A stretch of DNA of 7,619 nt from Psychromonas sp. (GTDB lineage: Bacteria > Pseudomonadota > Gammaproteobacteria > Enterobacterales > Psychromonadaceae): the NCBI GenBank assembly GCA_023145575.1, contig JAGLDN010000188.1, positions 1-7,619 on the forward strand, given 5' to 3'. The notes beneath the pieces were generated by a model. The model saw only the letters and a program-made list of their open reading frames with translations, was not told where the DNA came from and ran no database searches. The translations under genes and the position numbers were made by a program. Positions 1-7,067 of this stretch are shown here, piece by piece (the stretch's first letter is position 1; every line of letters begins with the position of its first letter).

Positions 1-90
1 AATGAAAATGATAATGAAAATGAAAATGATAATGAAAATGAAAATGAAAATGATAATGAAAATGATAATGATAATGAAAATGATAATGAT
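1..90 (+). repeat. In-frame hexanucleotide repeat, AATGAA/AATGAT x15, in the rnfC tail
   Basis: Fifteen uninterrupted 6-base units AATGAW begin at the first base of the window, so the array probably extends further left. The fifth base of variation is only A or T at the last position of each unit, giving Glu or Asp; the Asn codon is always AAT. The E/D order is E D E E D E E E D E D D E D D. The six-base unit means that gain or loss of units changes protein length without a frameshift. The array stops at the AAA codon at 91. Confidence 0.95.
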
Positions 91-156
91 AAACATAAGG
101 CTAAAATCACAACCCTCATTACCAAAGCCCCAAAAAAACAAAGGGATAAGGACTAA
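1..156 (+). CDS. rsxC: RnfC/RsxC electron transport subunit, C-terminal tail (partial, 5' end outside window)
   Basis: The open frame from base 1 ends at TAA 154-156, four bases before rsxD. Only the last 51 residues are present and no catalytic domain is in view, so the identity rests on position: rnfC directly precedes rnfD in gammaproteobacterial rnf operons. RnfC is the peripheral cytoplasmic subunit that in family members holds the NADH/FMN site and 4Fe-4S clusters, followed by a variable, repetitive C-terminal tail. Here the visible tail is 15 consecutive Asn-Glu or Asn-Asp dipeptides (bases 1-90), then a basic end of about 21 residues starting KHKAK and ending KKQRDKD. The better-known enterobacterial RsxC tails are Ala/Lys-rich, so this acidic Asn-rich version is unusual. 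Confidence is high for an rnfC 3' end because of context, and lower on tail evidence alone. Confidence 0.85.
   Translation, partial: NENDNENENDNENENENDNENDNDNENDNDKHKAKITTLITKAPKKQRDKD
148..152 (+). promoter_or_regulatory. Ribosome binding site of rsxD
   Basis: AAGGA lies 7 bases before the ATG at 160 and inside the last codons of rsxC, so rsxD initiation is likely coupled to rsxC termination. It supports 160 as the start. Confidence 0.75.
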
Positions 157-159
157 TCT

Positions 160-1209
160 ATGTCATTTACCAATCTAAGCTCCCCATATCAACAAATAAA
201 ACGAAGCACAAGCCAAATAATGTTCATTGTCATACTGTGTTTAGTGCCCGCTATTATGCTACAAAGTTATTTTTTTGGTATCGGAAATTTACTGCAAATA
301 ATACTTTCAGTTTTCACCGCTCTCGTGGCTGAAGCAGCCGTATTAAAACTACGCAACCGTCCTATTATTAATACATTAAAAGATGGTAGTGCAATTTTAA
401 CAGCTGTATTAATTGCAGTTTCAATTCCTTCTCTTGCGCCTTGGTGGCTAGTTATCATTGGCGCTCTATTCGCGATTATTTTTGTTAAACAGCTCTTCGG
501 AGGGTTAGGACAAAATATATTTAACCCCGCGATGGCTGCTTATGTTTTATTATTGATATCATTTCCTGTGCCGATGACAACTTGGAACCCTACTAATAGC
601 TTATTGCCTTTTCCTGTCGATTTTATCGATCAAATAAAACTTGTTTTCACAGGCGTCACTACAGCTGGACACACATTAGACCAACTCGCGATTAATCTCG
701 ATGGACTAACACTCGCGACACCATTAAATACAGTACAAAATGGGCTGCATGCAGGATATACGCTAACAGAAATTGCCAAAAGTTCAAGGGGAATCAATAA
801 TTCAGAATTTCCCATCTCTGTAATAAATATTGCTTATTTATTTGGTGGCTGTATTTTGCTTTTTAAACGTTTGATCCATTGGCACATACCCGTTGCATTT
901 TTAACAAGTATTACGCTTTTTTCATTTATTAGCTTTGTCTATGATCCTGAACATATTTCATCTCCTTTTTTCCAGCTGTTCACTGGTGCAACAATGATTG
1001 GTGCATTTTTTATCTTAAGCGATCCTGTCACTGCATCAACTACCCCAAAGGGACGATTTCTCTACGCGATATTAATCGCGTTTTTCGTAGTCCTTATTCG
1101 TAATGCTGGGGGGTATCCCGATGCCCTAGCTTTTGCTGTTTTAATCGGAAATATGTGTGTCCCCCTTATCGATTATTACACAAAACCACCTGTTTATGGG
1201 AGTCTTTAG
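160..1209 (+). CDS. rsxD: Rnf/Rsx electron transport complex membrane subunit D (FMN-binding)
   Basis: 349 residues, close to the usual length of about 350 for RnfD. This is an integral membrane subunit of the NqrB/RnfD family in the inner membrane, carrying electrons through the Rnf complex by a covalently bound FMN. The protein has about nine or ten hydrophobic segments, for example near residues 20-38, 44-62, 78-111, 122-138, 222-236, 243-260, 300-314 and 322-338. Family landmarks are an N-terminal SSPY motif, GGLGQNIFNPA at 114-124, the flavinylation motif DGLTLATPL at 181-189, and FTGATMIG with SDPVTAST at about 275-294. Thr187 in LATPL is the predicted FMN-phosphoester site and has the same number as the mapped threonine in Vibrio cholerae RnfD. 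The start at 160 has a good AAGGA site, and the stop lies two bases before rsxG. The FMN would be attached by an ApbE-type transferase encoded elsewhere. Confidence 0.96.
   Translation: MSFTNLSSPYQQIKRSTSQIMFIVILCLVPAIMLQSYFFGIGNLLQIILSVFTALVAEAAVLKLRNRPIINTLKDGSAILTAVLIAVSIPSLAPWWLVIIGALFAIIFVKQLFGGLGQNIFNPAMAAYVLLLISFPVPMTTWNPTNSLLPFPVDFIDQIKLVFTGVTTAGHTLDQLAINLDGLTLATPLNTVQNGLHAGYTLTEIAKSSRGINNSEFPISVINIAYLFGGCILLFKRLIHWHIPVAFLTSITLFSFISFVYDPEHISSPFFQLFTGATMIGAFFILSDPVTASTTPKGRFLYAILIAFFVVLIRNAGGYPDALAFAVLIGNMCVPLIDYYTKPPVYGSL
1198..1202 (+). promoter_or_regulatory. Ribosome binding site of rsxG
   Basis: GGGAG within the last codons of rsxD lies 9 bases before ATG 1212. It selects this start over an in-frame ATG at 1155, which would overlap rsxD by 55 bases and add 19 residues ahead of the membrane anchor. 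Confidence 0.65.
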
Positions 1210-1211
1210 CC

Positions 1212-1844
1212 ATGTTAAAAAGCATTAATCGAAATGGAATTTTACTCGCAGTGTTTGCAATAATCTGCACTGGAGCAATTGCTATCATTAATTTAATAAC
1301 TAAACCTATGATTGCTGAGCAACAACAAAAAGCATTATTAAAAATTGTCGATAAAATTATTCCTAAAGACAGTTACGACAATGATTTATTCGCAAGCTGC
1401 TTTAGAGTTAGAAATGATCATTTACTTGGTAAAAATCAACAACAAAGAGTGTTTTTAGCAAAAAAACAAGGTGAAAATGTGGCTTTAGTCATTGAAGCGA
1501 GTACCTTCAACGGATATTCTGGTGAAATCAAGCTTGCCATTGCAATTTTAAATAATGGCACTATTGCAGGCGTACGCGTTTTAAAGCAAAAGGAAACACC
1601 AGGACTGGGCGATAAGATCCTTGCAAGTAAGACAAATTGGATATTAGCATTTGCAGGTAAGTCATACCAACAAACGCATAGTAATAATTGGAATGTTAAA
1701 AAAGATGGTGGTGATTTTGATGCTTTTACAGGCGCGACCATCACACCAAGGGCTGTTACTTTTGCAATAAGAGATGCACTTATTTATTTTAAAAAACACA
1801 AAACTTTTCTTTTTAATCATCCTGCTACATGCGAGGTAAATTAA
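1212..1844 (+). CDS. rsxG: Rnf/Rsx electron transport complex subunit G (covalent FMN protein)
   Basis: 210 residues, close to the 206-210 usual for RsxG/RnfG. One N-terminal membrane anchor (about residues 8-29) is followed by a periplasmic FMN-binding domain of the NqrC/RnfG type. Diagnostic motifs are the segment [10 protein letters not shown] at 127-136 and the flavinylation motif DAFTGATIT at 170-178. Thr176 is the predicted attachment point for FMN, matching the Asp-x-x-(Ser/Thr)-Gly-Ala-Thr signal recognised by ApbE. In the complex it passes electrons between redox centres next to RnfD. The chosen ATG is two bases after the rsxD stop and gives the normal family N-terminus (MLKSINRNG). 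The stop codon shares one base with the start of rsxE (TAATG), which implies translational coupling. The C-terminal extra stretch after the core (about 193-210, including a Cys at 207) is not a feature I recognise. Confidence 0.96.
   Translation: MLKSINRNGILLAVFAIICTGAIAIINLITKPMIAEQQQKALLKIVDKIIPKDSYDNDLFASCFRVRNDHLLGKNQQQRVFLAKKQGENVALVIEASTFNGYSGEIKLAIAILNNGTIAGVRVLKQKETPGLGDKILASKTNWILAFAGKSYQQTHSNNWNVKKDGGDFDAFTGATITPRAVTFAIRDALIYFKKHKTFLFNHPATCEVN
1833..1837 (+). promoter_or_regulatory. Ribosome binding site of rsxE
   Basis: GAGGT lies 6 bases before ATG 1844, inside the end of rsxG. It favours 1844 over the in-frame ATG at 1829, which lies upstream of this site. Confidence 0.7.
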
Positions 1845-2563
1845 TGGCTCATTCAAATGAAAAAACCACGAGCGACAAACAGCCTGATGTACAAAATAAA
1901 TTAAACAATGATCCTAAACAATCAATATATAAAGAATTAATGTGGCAAGGTCTATGGAAAAATAACCCCGGCGTCGTACAGTTGCTTGGTTTGTGCCCGT
2001 TATTAGCTGTAACTAACACCGCAACAAACGCACTTGGGCTCGGTATCGCAACAACCGCTGTATTAGTCACATCAAATACCGTTATTTCTCTGCTTCGGCA
2101 TCATATACCAGCAACACTGCGCATTCCCATTTTTGTTATGATCATTGCATCACTTGTCACTTGCGTGCAATTATTAATGAATGCTTATACTTATGAAGTT
2201 TATCTTTCTCTGGGTATTTTTATTCCTCTGATTGTGACCAATTGCAATATTATTGGTCGAGCAGAAGCCTTTGCTTCTAAGAATAAAATAACACATTCTG
2301 CATTTGATGGATTAATGATGGGACTTGGTTTTAGCTGTGTGTTAATGATCCTAGGTGCAACACGAGAAGTGCTTGCACAAGGCACAGTTTTTGACGGTAT
2401 TCAAACACTCCTTGGCGGGTGGGCTGCATTTTTAACCGTGCATATTTACCACTCTGAGACCCGCTTTTTACTTGCGGCATTGCCCCCAGGTGCATTTATT
2501 ATAATGGGTATTATCATTGCGATTAAAAATACTATCGACGAAAAAATAGACACTAAAAGATGA
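1844..2563 (+). CDS. rsxE: Rnf/Rsx electron transport complex membrane subunit E
   Basis: 239 residues, slightly longer than the roughly 230 of enterobacterial RsxE because of a hydrophilic N-terminus of about 28 residues. It is an integral inner-membrane protein of the NqrD/RnfE family with about six hydrophobic segments (approximately 46-58, 64-84, 93-113, 118-136, 153-175 and 206-228). Together with RnfA it forms a pseudo-symmetric pair. The conserved cysteines Cys51 in [10 protein letters not shown] and Cys134 in [14 protein letters not shown] are both present; in the related Nqr and Rnf complexes these half-membrane motifs help bind a 2Fe-2S cluster between the two subunits. [10 protein letters not shown] (171-180) is another family landmark. 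The end overlaps nth by four bases (ATGA). Confidence 0.96.
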   Translation: MAHSNEKTTSDKQPDVQNKLNNDPKQSIYKELMWQGLWKNNPGVVQLLGLCPLLAVTNTATNALGLGIATTAVLVTSNTVISLLRHHIPATLRIPIFVMIIASLVTCVQLLMNAYTYEVYLSLGIFIPLIVTNCNIIGRAEAFASKNKITHSAFDGLMMGLGFSCVLMILGATREVLAQGTVFDGIQTLLGGWAAFLTVHIYHSETRFLLAALPPGAFIIMGIIIAIKNTIDEKIDTKR

Positions 2564-3192
2564 ATATAGAAAAACGTTTTAAAATCCTCGACCGCTTAAG
2601 AAATAACAATCCGAAACCAGAAACAGAGTTAAATTTTTCATCCCCTTTTGAATTGCTCATTGCCGTTATGCTTTCAGCACAAGCAACCGATGTTAGTGTT
2701 AACAAAGCCACCGATAAACTCTACCCTATTGCAAATACACCGCAAACGCTTACTGATCTAGGTGTTGATGGCTTAAAACATTACATTAAAACAATTGGTT
2801 TATTTAATACCAAAGCGGTAAATGTCATTAATACTTGTCAAATCCTCATTAATTTGCACTCAGGAGAAGTGCCTGAAAATAGACAGGCATTAGAAGCATT
2901 ACCAGGCGTTGGTCGTAAAACGGCAAATGTTGTACTAAATACAGCCTTTGGTTGGCCCACAATAGCCGTTGACACACATATTTTCCGAGTTTCAAACCGT
3001 ACCAAACTCGCAATGGGGAAAAATGTTGAGCAAGTTGAAATAAAATTATTAAAAGTCGTGCCAAACGAATTTAAAGTAGACGTACATCACTGGCTAATAT
3101 TGCATGGGCGTTACACTTGCATCGCCCGAAAGCCGCGTTGTGGATCATGTTTAATCGAAGATCTTTGCGAATTTAAAGAAAAAACGCAATGA
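2560..3192 (+). CDS. nth: Endonuclease III (DNA glycosylase/AP lyase)
   Basis: 210 residues, essentially the length of Escherichia coli Nth (211). This cytoplasmic base-excision-repair enzyme removes oxidised pyrimidines and cleaves the abasic site by beta-elimination. The helix-hairpin-helix [10 protein letters not shown] (114-123) carries the catalytic Lys120, and [12 protein letters not shown] (136-147) carries the catalytic Asp138. The C-terminal 4Fe-4S loop is Cys187-x6-Cys194-x2-Cys197-x5-Cys203. Residue numbers match E. coli exactly, so the N-terminus is right. The start overlaps the rsxE stop by ATGA and has no strong ribosome site, so translation probably depends on reinitiation after rsxE. 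Linkage of nth to the rsx operon is usual in gammaproteobacteria. The stop is 11 bases from the end of the convergent kinase gene. Confidence 0.98.
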   Translation: MNIEKRFKILDRLRNNNPKPETELNFSSPFELLIAVMLSAQATDVSVNKATDKLYPIANTPQTLTDLGVDGLKHYIKTIGLFNTKAVNVINTCQILINLHSGEVPENRQALEALPGVGRKTANVVLNTAFGWPTIAVDTHIFRVSNRTKLAMGKNVEQVEIKLLKVVPNEFKVDVHHWLILHGRYTCIARKPRCGSCLIEDLCEFKEKTQ

Positions 3193-3203
3193 GTTATATT
3201 AAT

Positions 3204-6200
3204 TTATTCATCAATCCATTCGATTAACTTTTTATTTAGCACCTCTACATCAATTGGTTTACTTATATAGTCGCTCATCCCAGCAGCAAGGCATTTCTCT
3301 TTATCACCTTCCATTGCATTTGCCGTCATTGCAATAATTGGAATAGAGGTAAAATTTTCCTCTGTCTGTTTCGATCTTATTATCTTCGTTGTTTGATAAC
3401 CGTCTAAATTTGGCATTTGGCAGTCCATTAATATAACATCAAACAGATCATTAGGATCACATGTTCTAAGGATTTCTAAAGCGATAACTCCATCATCAGC
3501 AAGCACTACATTTTCAAGACCTAGTTTTTTCAATGTAAACTTTGCCACCATTTGATTTACTTTGTTATCTTCAACGACTAAGACTTTAGCATCTACTTTT
3601 TTAATATGAACATCTTCAACCGCTGAGTTTTTATTAAATTGTGATACGTCAGTCTTTGTGCCTATTATGTTTAAATAGTCAGTCGTTATCATTGGCTGAG
3701 AGTGATCTTCATGATGACTATTAATAATTTGTAGCGTCTTATATAGATCCGTTGGTGTCGTTGGTTTAGGGAAGTAAGCATCAAACCCGACTCGATCAAA
3801 TTCCGCATTCATTTGCTCAGTACCTAGTGATGTCATCATCACTAATTTTATATTTTTAAAATTAGGATTGTCACGCAATTTTTGTCCAAGCTCAATACCA
3901 TCCATATCAGGCATTTGCATATCAAGAATAACAACATCAAAATGCTTATCATCACTTTCTAAATTTTCCTGACACTTAATCAATGCCTTAGGACCACTAT
4001 TTGCCACAGAAACCTGAACTCCCCATTTTTCTAATTGCGATCGTAAAACTTCACAGTTAACAGGATTATCATCAACAACAAGCACATTAAAATCACTAAC
4101 ATCTGATATCGAAAATATTTTTTTCTCTTGTAACGATCTTTCTAGCAATGCAGTATAAGTAAAACAGCTTCCTATGCCAACTTTGCTATTTACTGTCAAC
4201 TGGCCATGCATCATTTCAACCAAATTTTTACAAATAGCAAGCCCAAGACCTGTACCCCCATATTCTCGTGTTGTTGATGCATCAACTTGTGTAAATTTAT
4301 CAAATAAAGATTTAATTTTAGACTTTGGTATGCCGATCCCTGAATCTTCAATAGCACAAGTTAAACATAATTCATTCTGATCCGATGCATCTTCTAATTT
4401 AATAGAGATCCGAATTTGACCTTCACTGGTAAATTTAATCGCATTATTGATAAGATTGGTGGTAATTTGACGTAATCTTCCAGGATCACCTTTTGCCATT
4501 GAATTATCAATATTCGAAAGATCAAGGATCACTTCAACCCCTTTTTGCTGTGCAGGTAAAGAAATAGATTCAATAAGATTTTCAAATGCGTCACATACAT
4601 CAAAATCGATATATTCAAGGTCAAGCTTTCCAGCTTCTATTTTAGAAAAATCCAGAATGTCATTGATAATCACTAATAATGATTCCGCACTAGTTTTAGC
4701 AATCATTGCCTTATGGAATTGATCCTTGTCTAACTCACTCTCAATTAATAAATTAAGCATCCCAAGTACGCCATTCATTGGTGTACGGATTTCATGGCTC
4801 ATACTCGCCAAAAACTCACCCTTTAACTGATTGTTTTGCTCTGCTAATTGCATCGCATTTTCTAGGTGATTATTTGCTCTATGACGCAAGATTTCTTGGG
4901 TGAAAATCATCCCTATTTCTTCAAGCAAAGATAGTTGAAATTTATCTGTTTCTTGATTCGATGAACAACTAAGAAAGATAACACCAATCATTTGTGGTAA
5001 TGAATTTCTTCGACTGTTAATATAATTGATAAGTGGCACGATATAATGCCCATGCTCCTCATATGTCTCCGATGAGTAAACACACAGTGGTACATGGATA
5101 ACGTTTCCTTCGTGAATCATTTGTGTATTTTTATTAATATACTTTTCTTCCAAATCACGTACTATCGAGTCGCGTGTACCAACAGAGATTAGCTCCATAA
5201 ACAATTTACTCACTGAATCATAAGAATACAAGCTACCATGTTGTTTAAGCTTAAAGTTAGGTAAGGTAGTAACAAGCGTCAAAGCATTGTTCAAGATCTC
5301 ATTAATATCCTCAGCACTTGCTAAAGCTTGAGTAAGTGCAAGCTTAATTTCTGTAATTGCTAATTGTTCTCGTTGGATTTGTTCATTTAATTTTTGTTTT
5401 GTAATATCTGTGCAGATATAAATATAACTTTGAATCTTCTTATCGTCTCCAAGAAAAGGGACAACTGTGGTTCTTAGCCAAAATAACTTCCCATTTTTTG
5501 CTTGATTACAAATATCTCCGGTCCAGGTATTCCCTGAGTTAATTTTTTTGTAAAGTTTCTGGAAAAATTCACTGGTATGCATCACAGATCTTAACATTTC
5601 ATGCCTATTTCCAAGCACCTCTTTTTGGGTATACCCAGAAATAATGCAAAAATTATTATTCACAGAATTAATAAAGCCATTATGATCAGTCATTGATACA
5701 ATAGCATGTTGATCAAGTGCAAATTGTTGAGACGATAAATCCCTCAACGCATCTTCGGTTTTTTTATTACTTCTTTCAATTTCTAATGAGCTTTGATCTC
5801 GCTTCTCAACCATGTCATTAAATGCATCGGCTAATAATTTAATTTCATCCTCCGATTCTATTTTAACCTTTGTTGACCCACCCTGTGCAAAATCAATTGT
5901 CGCGGCAACTAAACGCTTCAAAGGCGATGTTATTTTTCTAGTTTGATAAAATGCAATTAAAAACACTGAAAATATTGTAATGATCATTGCAATAAGAAAA
6001 TTGCGTTTAATCTCTTCTCTGGCTGAAAAAACCTCTTTAGCCGTTACCTCTCCGATTAATAACCAATTAACATCAAGCAGTTTAACGTTTTCACGAACAC
6101 CAATAACCAACTTACCTGCTGGATTGATATATTCTATGATTGTATTTGCTTGTAATTCATCTTCATCATCCCTATAACTGATTGATTTTGATTCTTCTTT

Positions 6201-7049
6201 CCATAATTTGTATGGCTCGGTGTGAGATTTCTTTTTTAAAACATTACTGGTATCACTTGAAATTGGCGTTCTTAATAGACCGTCTGAGCCAATAAAGTAA
6301 GTAACTTGCGTTAAAAAATCCCCTTCCCCTTGCTTCATATTATCGAAAATTTTATCAAAGCTAATTTGAACCATCATAATTCCGATAGTTTTACCTTTTG
6401 TATCGACCAATGGTGCACTAAAAAAACCAAATAAACCATTCCTAGAAGGTCCATACCTTTCTAAATCTGAAAACGTCAACTTTCCAGTGTTTAATGTTTT
6501 TGAAAACGCCGTTGCCATGTTGGTTGTCGATAACGATGAAGTAAATATATTCAACCCCAGATCATGCTCCCTCTTCACTGAATATAATAAATTTCCTTGC
6601 AAATCAAACAATAATACGTCGTGAACATCATCATAAGCCTGAGTATAGCCCACAAGATCATCTTGCTTTGTTTCTATGTTTATTTGCCATTGATAACTTT
6701 TAACAAACTTAGACAAACTTAACCCACTCTTTAACCAACTCTTTTTTAAAATCTTCAATAATGCAACATTATTTTGAAAATCGGCATGCATTGAAACATC
6801 ATTAAGACGATATAAAAACCAGCTTTCAAGAAACCTTTCTTTTGCCTCTGTGCCTTGATAGAGATGTTCAAGCGCAGTTCTTGTTAACTCTTTTGTCATC
6901 AATGACGTTTGAATAAAACCAACAAATAACAAAGGAATGATAGATAAACTCAAAAACCAAAATATTAAACGCTTAAACAAGGATTTTTTAGTTTTAGTTT
7001 TATTTTTAATTTTATTTTTATTTTTAATTTTATTTTTAATTTTATTCAT
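3204..7049 (-). CDS. Membrane hybrid sensor histidine kinase (dCache-HAMP-PAS-GAF-HisKA-HATPase-REC-REC)
   Basis: 1281 residues, intact. Order: a Lys-alternating N-terminus (2-21); a first membrane segment (about 28-48); a periplasmic dCache-like sensor (about 51-345) with the YGPSRNGLFGFFSAP and IGIMMVQIS pattern at 199-230 and a second half near FIGSDGLLRTP (252-262); a second membrane segment (about 350-368); HAMP (about 369-421); PAS (about 440-555); GAF-like domain (about 565-725); HisKA with SHEIRTPMN, His752 as phospho-acceptor; HATPase with N-box NLINNA (865-870), G1 DSGIGI (902-907) and G2 GGTGLGL (931-937). Receiver 1 has Asp993/994, Asp1043, Thr1073 and Lys1095. Receiver 2 has Glu1160/Asp1161, Asp1209, Thr1242 and Lys1264. 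All key residues are present, so both receivers should be competent. There is no C-terminal HPt domain, so a separate phosphotransfer protein is probably needed. The ligand and target genes are unknown. It follows a substrate-binding protein gene 18 bases upstream, with only a weak ribosome site (GGA). The ATG at 7049 is the only one ahead of the first membrane segment. Confidence 0.95.
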   Translation of the reverse strand: MNKIKNKIKNKNKIKNKTKTKKSLFKRLIFWFLSLSIIPLLFVGFIQTSLMTKELTRTALEHLYQGTEAKERFLESWFLYRLNDVSMHADFQNNVALLKILKKSWLKSGLSLSKFVKSYQWQINIETKQDDLVGYTQAYDDVHDVLLFDLQGNLLYSVKREHDLGLNIFTSSLSTTNMATAFSKTLNTGKLTFSDLERYGPSRNGLFGFFSAPLVDTKGKTIGIMMVQISFDKIFDNMKQGEGDFLTQVTYFIGSDGLLRTPISSDTSNVLKKKSHTEPYKLWKEESKSISYRDDEDELQANTIIEYINPAGKLVIGVRENVKLLDVNWLLIGEVTAKEVFSAREEIKRNFLIAMIITIFSVFLIAFYQTRKITSPLKRLVAATIDFAQGGSTKVKIESEDEIKLLADAFNDMVEKRDQSSLEIERSNKKTEDALRDLSSQQFALDQHAIVSMTDHNGFINSVNNNFCIISGYTQKEVLGNRHEMLRSVMHTSEFFQKLYKKINSGNTWTGDICNQAKNGKLFWLRTTVVPFLGDDKKIQSYIYICTDITKQKLNEQIQREQLAITEIKLALTQALASAEDINEILNNALTLVTTLPNFKLKQHGSLYSYDSVSKLFMELISVGTRDSIVRDLEEKYINKNTQMIHEGNVIHVPLCVYSSETYEEHGHYIVPLINYINSRRNSLPQMIGVIFLSCSSNQETDKFQLSLLEEIGMIFTQEILRHRANNHLENAMQLAEQNNQLKGEFLASMSHEIRTPMNGVLGMLNLLIESELDKDQFHKAMIAKTSAESLLVIINDILDFSKIEAGKLDLEYIDFDVCDAFENLIESISLPAQQKGVEVILDLSNIDNSMAKGDPGRLRQITTNLINNAIKFTSEGQIRISIKLEDASDQNELCLTCAIEDSGIGIPKSKIKSLFDKFTQVDASTTREYGGTGLGLAICKNLVEMMHGQLTVNSKVGIGSCFTYTALLERSLQEKKIFSISDVSDFNVLVVDDNPVNCEVLRSQLEKWGVQVSVANSGPKALIKCQENLESDDKHFDVVILDMQMPDMDGIELGQKLRDNPNFKNIKLVMMTSLGTEQMNAEFDRVGFDAYFPKPTTPTDLYKTLQIINSHHEDHSQPMITTDYLNIIGTKTDVSQFNKNSAVEDVHIKKVDAKVLVVEDNKVNQMVAKFTLKKLGLENVVLADDGVIALEILRTCDPNDLFDVILMDCQMPNLDGYQTTKIIRSKQTEENFTSIPIIAMTANAMEGDKEKCLAAGMSDYISKPIDVEVLNKKLIEWIDE
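6987..7046 (-). repeat. In-frame hexanucleotide-periodic AT-only repeat at the kinase N-terminus
   Basis: Codons 2-21 of the kinase alternate a variable codon (AAT, ATT or ACT) with AAA, giving a residue-Lys dipeptide repeated ten times (Asn-Lys, Ile-Lys, Thr-Lys). On the plus strand it reads as runs of TTTTT/TTTTA separated by AAT or AGT. The period is six bases, as in the rnfC repeat, but the units are less uniform. It yields a strongly basic cytoplasmic leader just before the first membrane segment, consistent with the positive-inside rule. Confidence 0.85.
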
Positions 7050-7067
7050 TTATTCAATCCATTTCAT

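Noticed and set aside
1..90. CRISPR array or protein-binding iteron array
   Set aside because: The units are contiguous 6-mers without spacers and are coding in frame up to the rsxC stop; a coding microsatellite explains them fully.
2..110. Repeated ATG codons in the second frame of the rnfC repeat as an alternative gene start
   Set aside because: Many ATGs arise automatically from AATGAW repeats. There is no ribosome site, and the frame runs into rsxD without a sensible protein.
1155..1211. Upstream in-frame ATG for rsxG
   Set aside because: It would overlap rsxD by 55 bases and add residues not typical of RnfG before the membrane anchor. ATG 1212 has a GGGAG site and the family N-terminus.
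1436..1744. Minus-strand 102-codon open frame opposite rsxG
   Set aside because: It lies wholly within rsxG and shows no motif. rsxG is firmly identified by its flavinylation motif.
1829..1843. Upstream in-frame ATG for rsxE
   Set aside because: It lies before the GAGGT site that serves ATG 1844 and would add only five residues overlapping rsxG.
2849..3064. Minus-strand 71-codon open frame opposite nth
   Set aside because: It covers the catalytic region of nth in antisense, so it is a shadow frame.
4174..6177. Short plus-strand open frames opposite the kinase (4174-4380, 5980-6177)
   Set aside because: They are antisense to conserved kinase domains, with no upstream promoter or ribosome site evident.
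6985..7050. AT-rich tract as a promoter or UP element
   Set aside because: It is within the kinase coding start and well explained as Lys-rich codons. I see no convincing -35/-10 pair.
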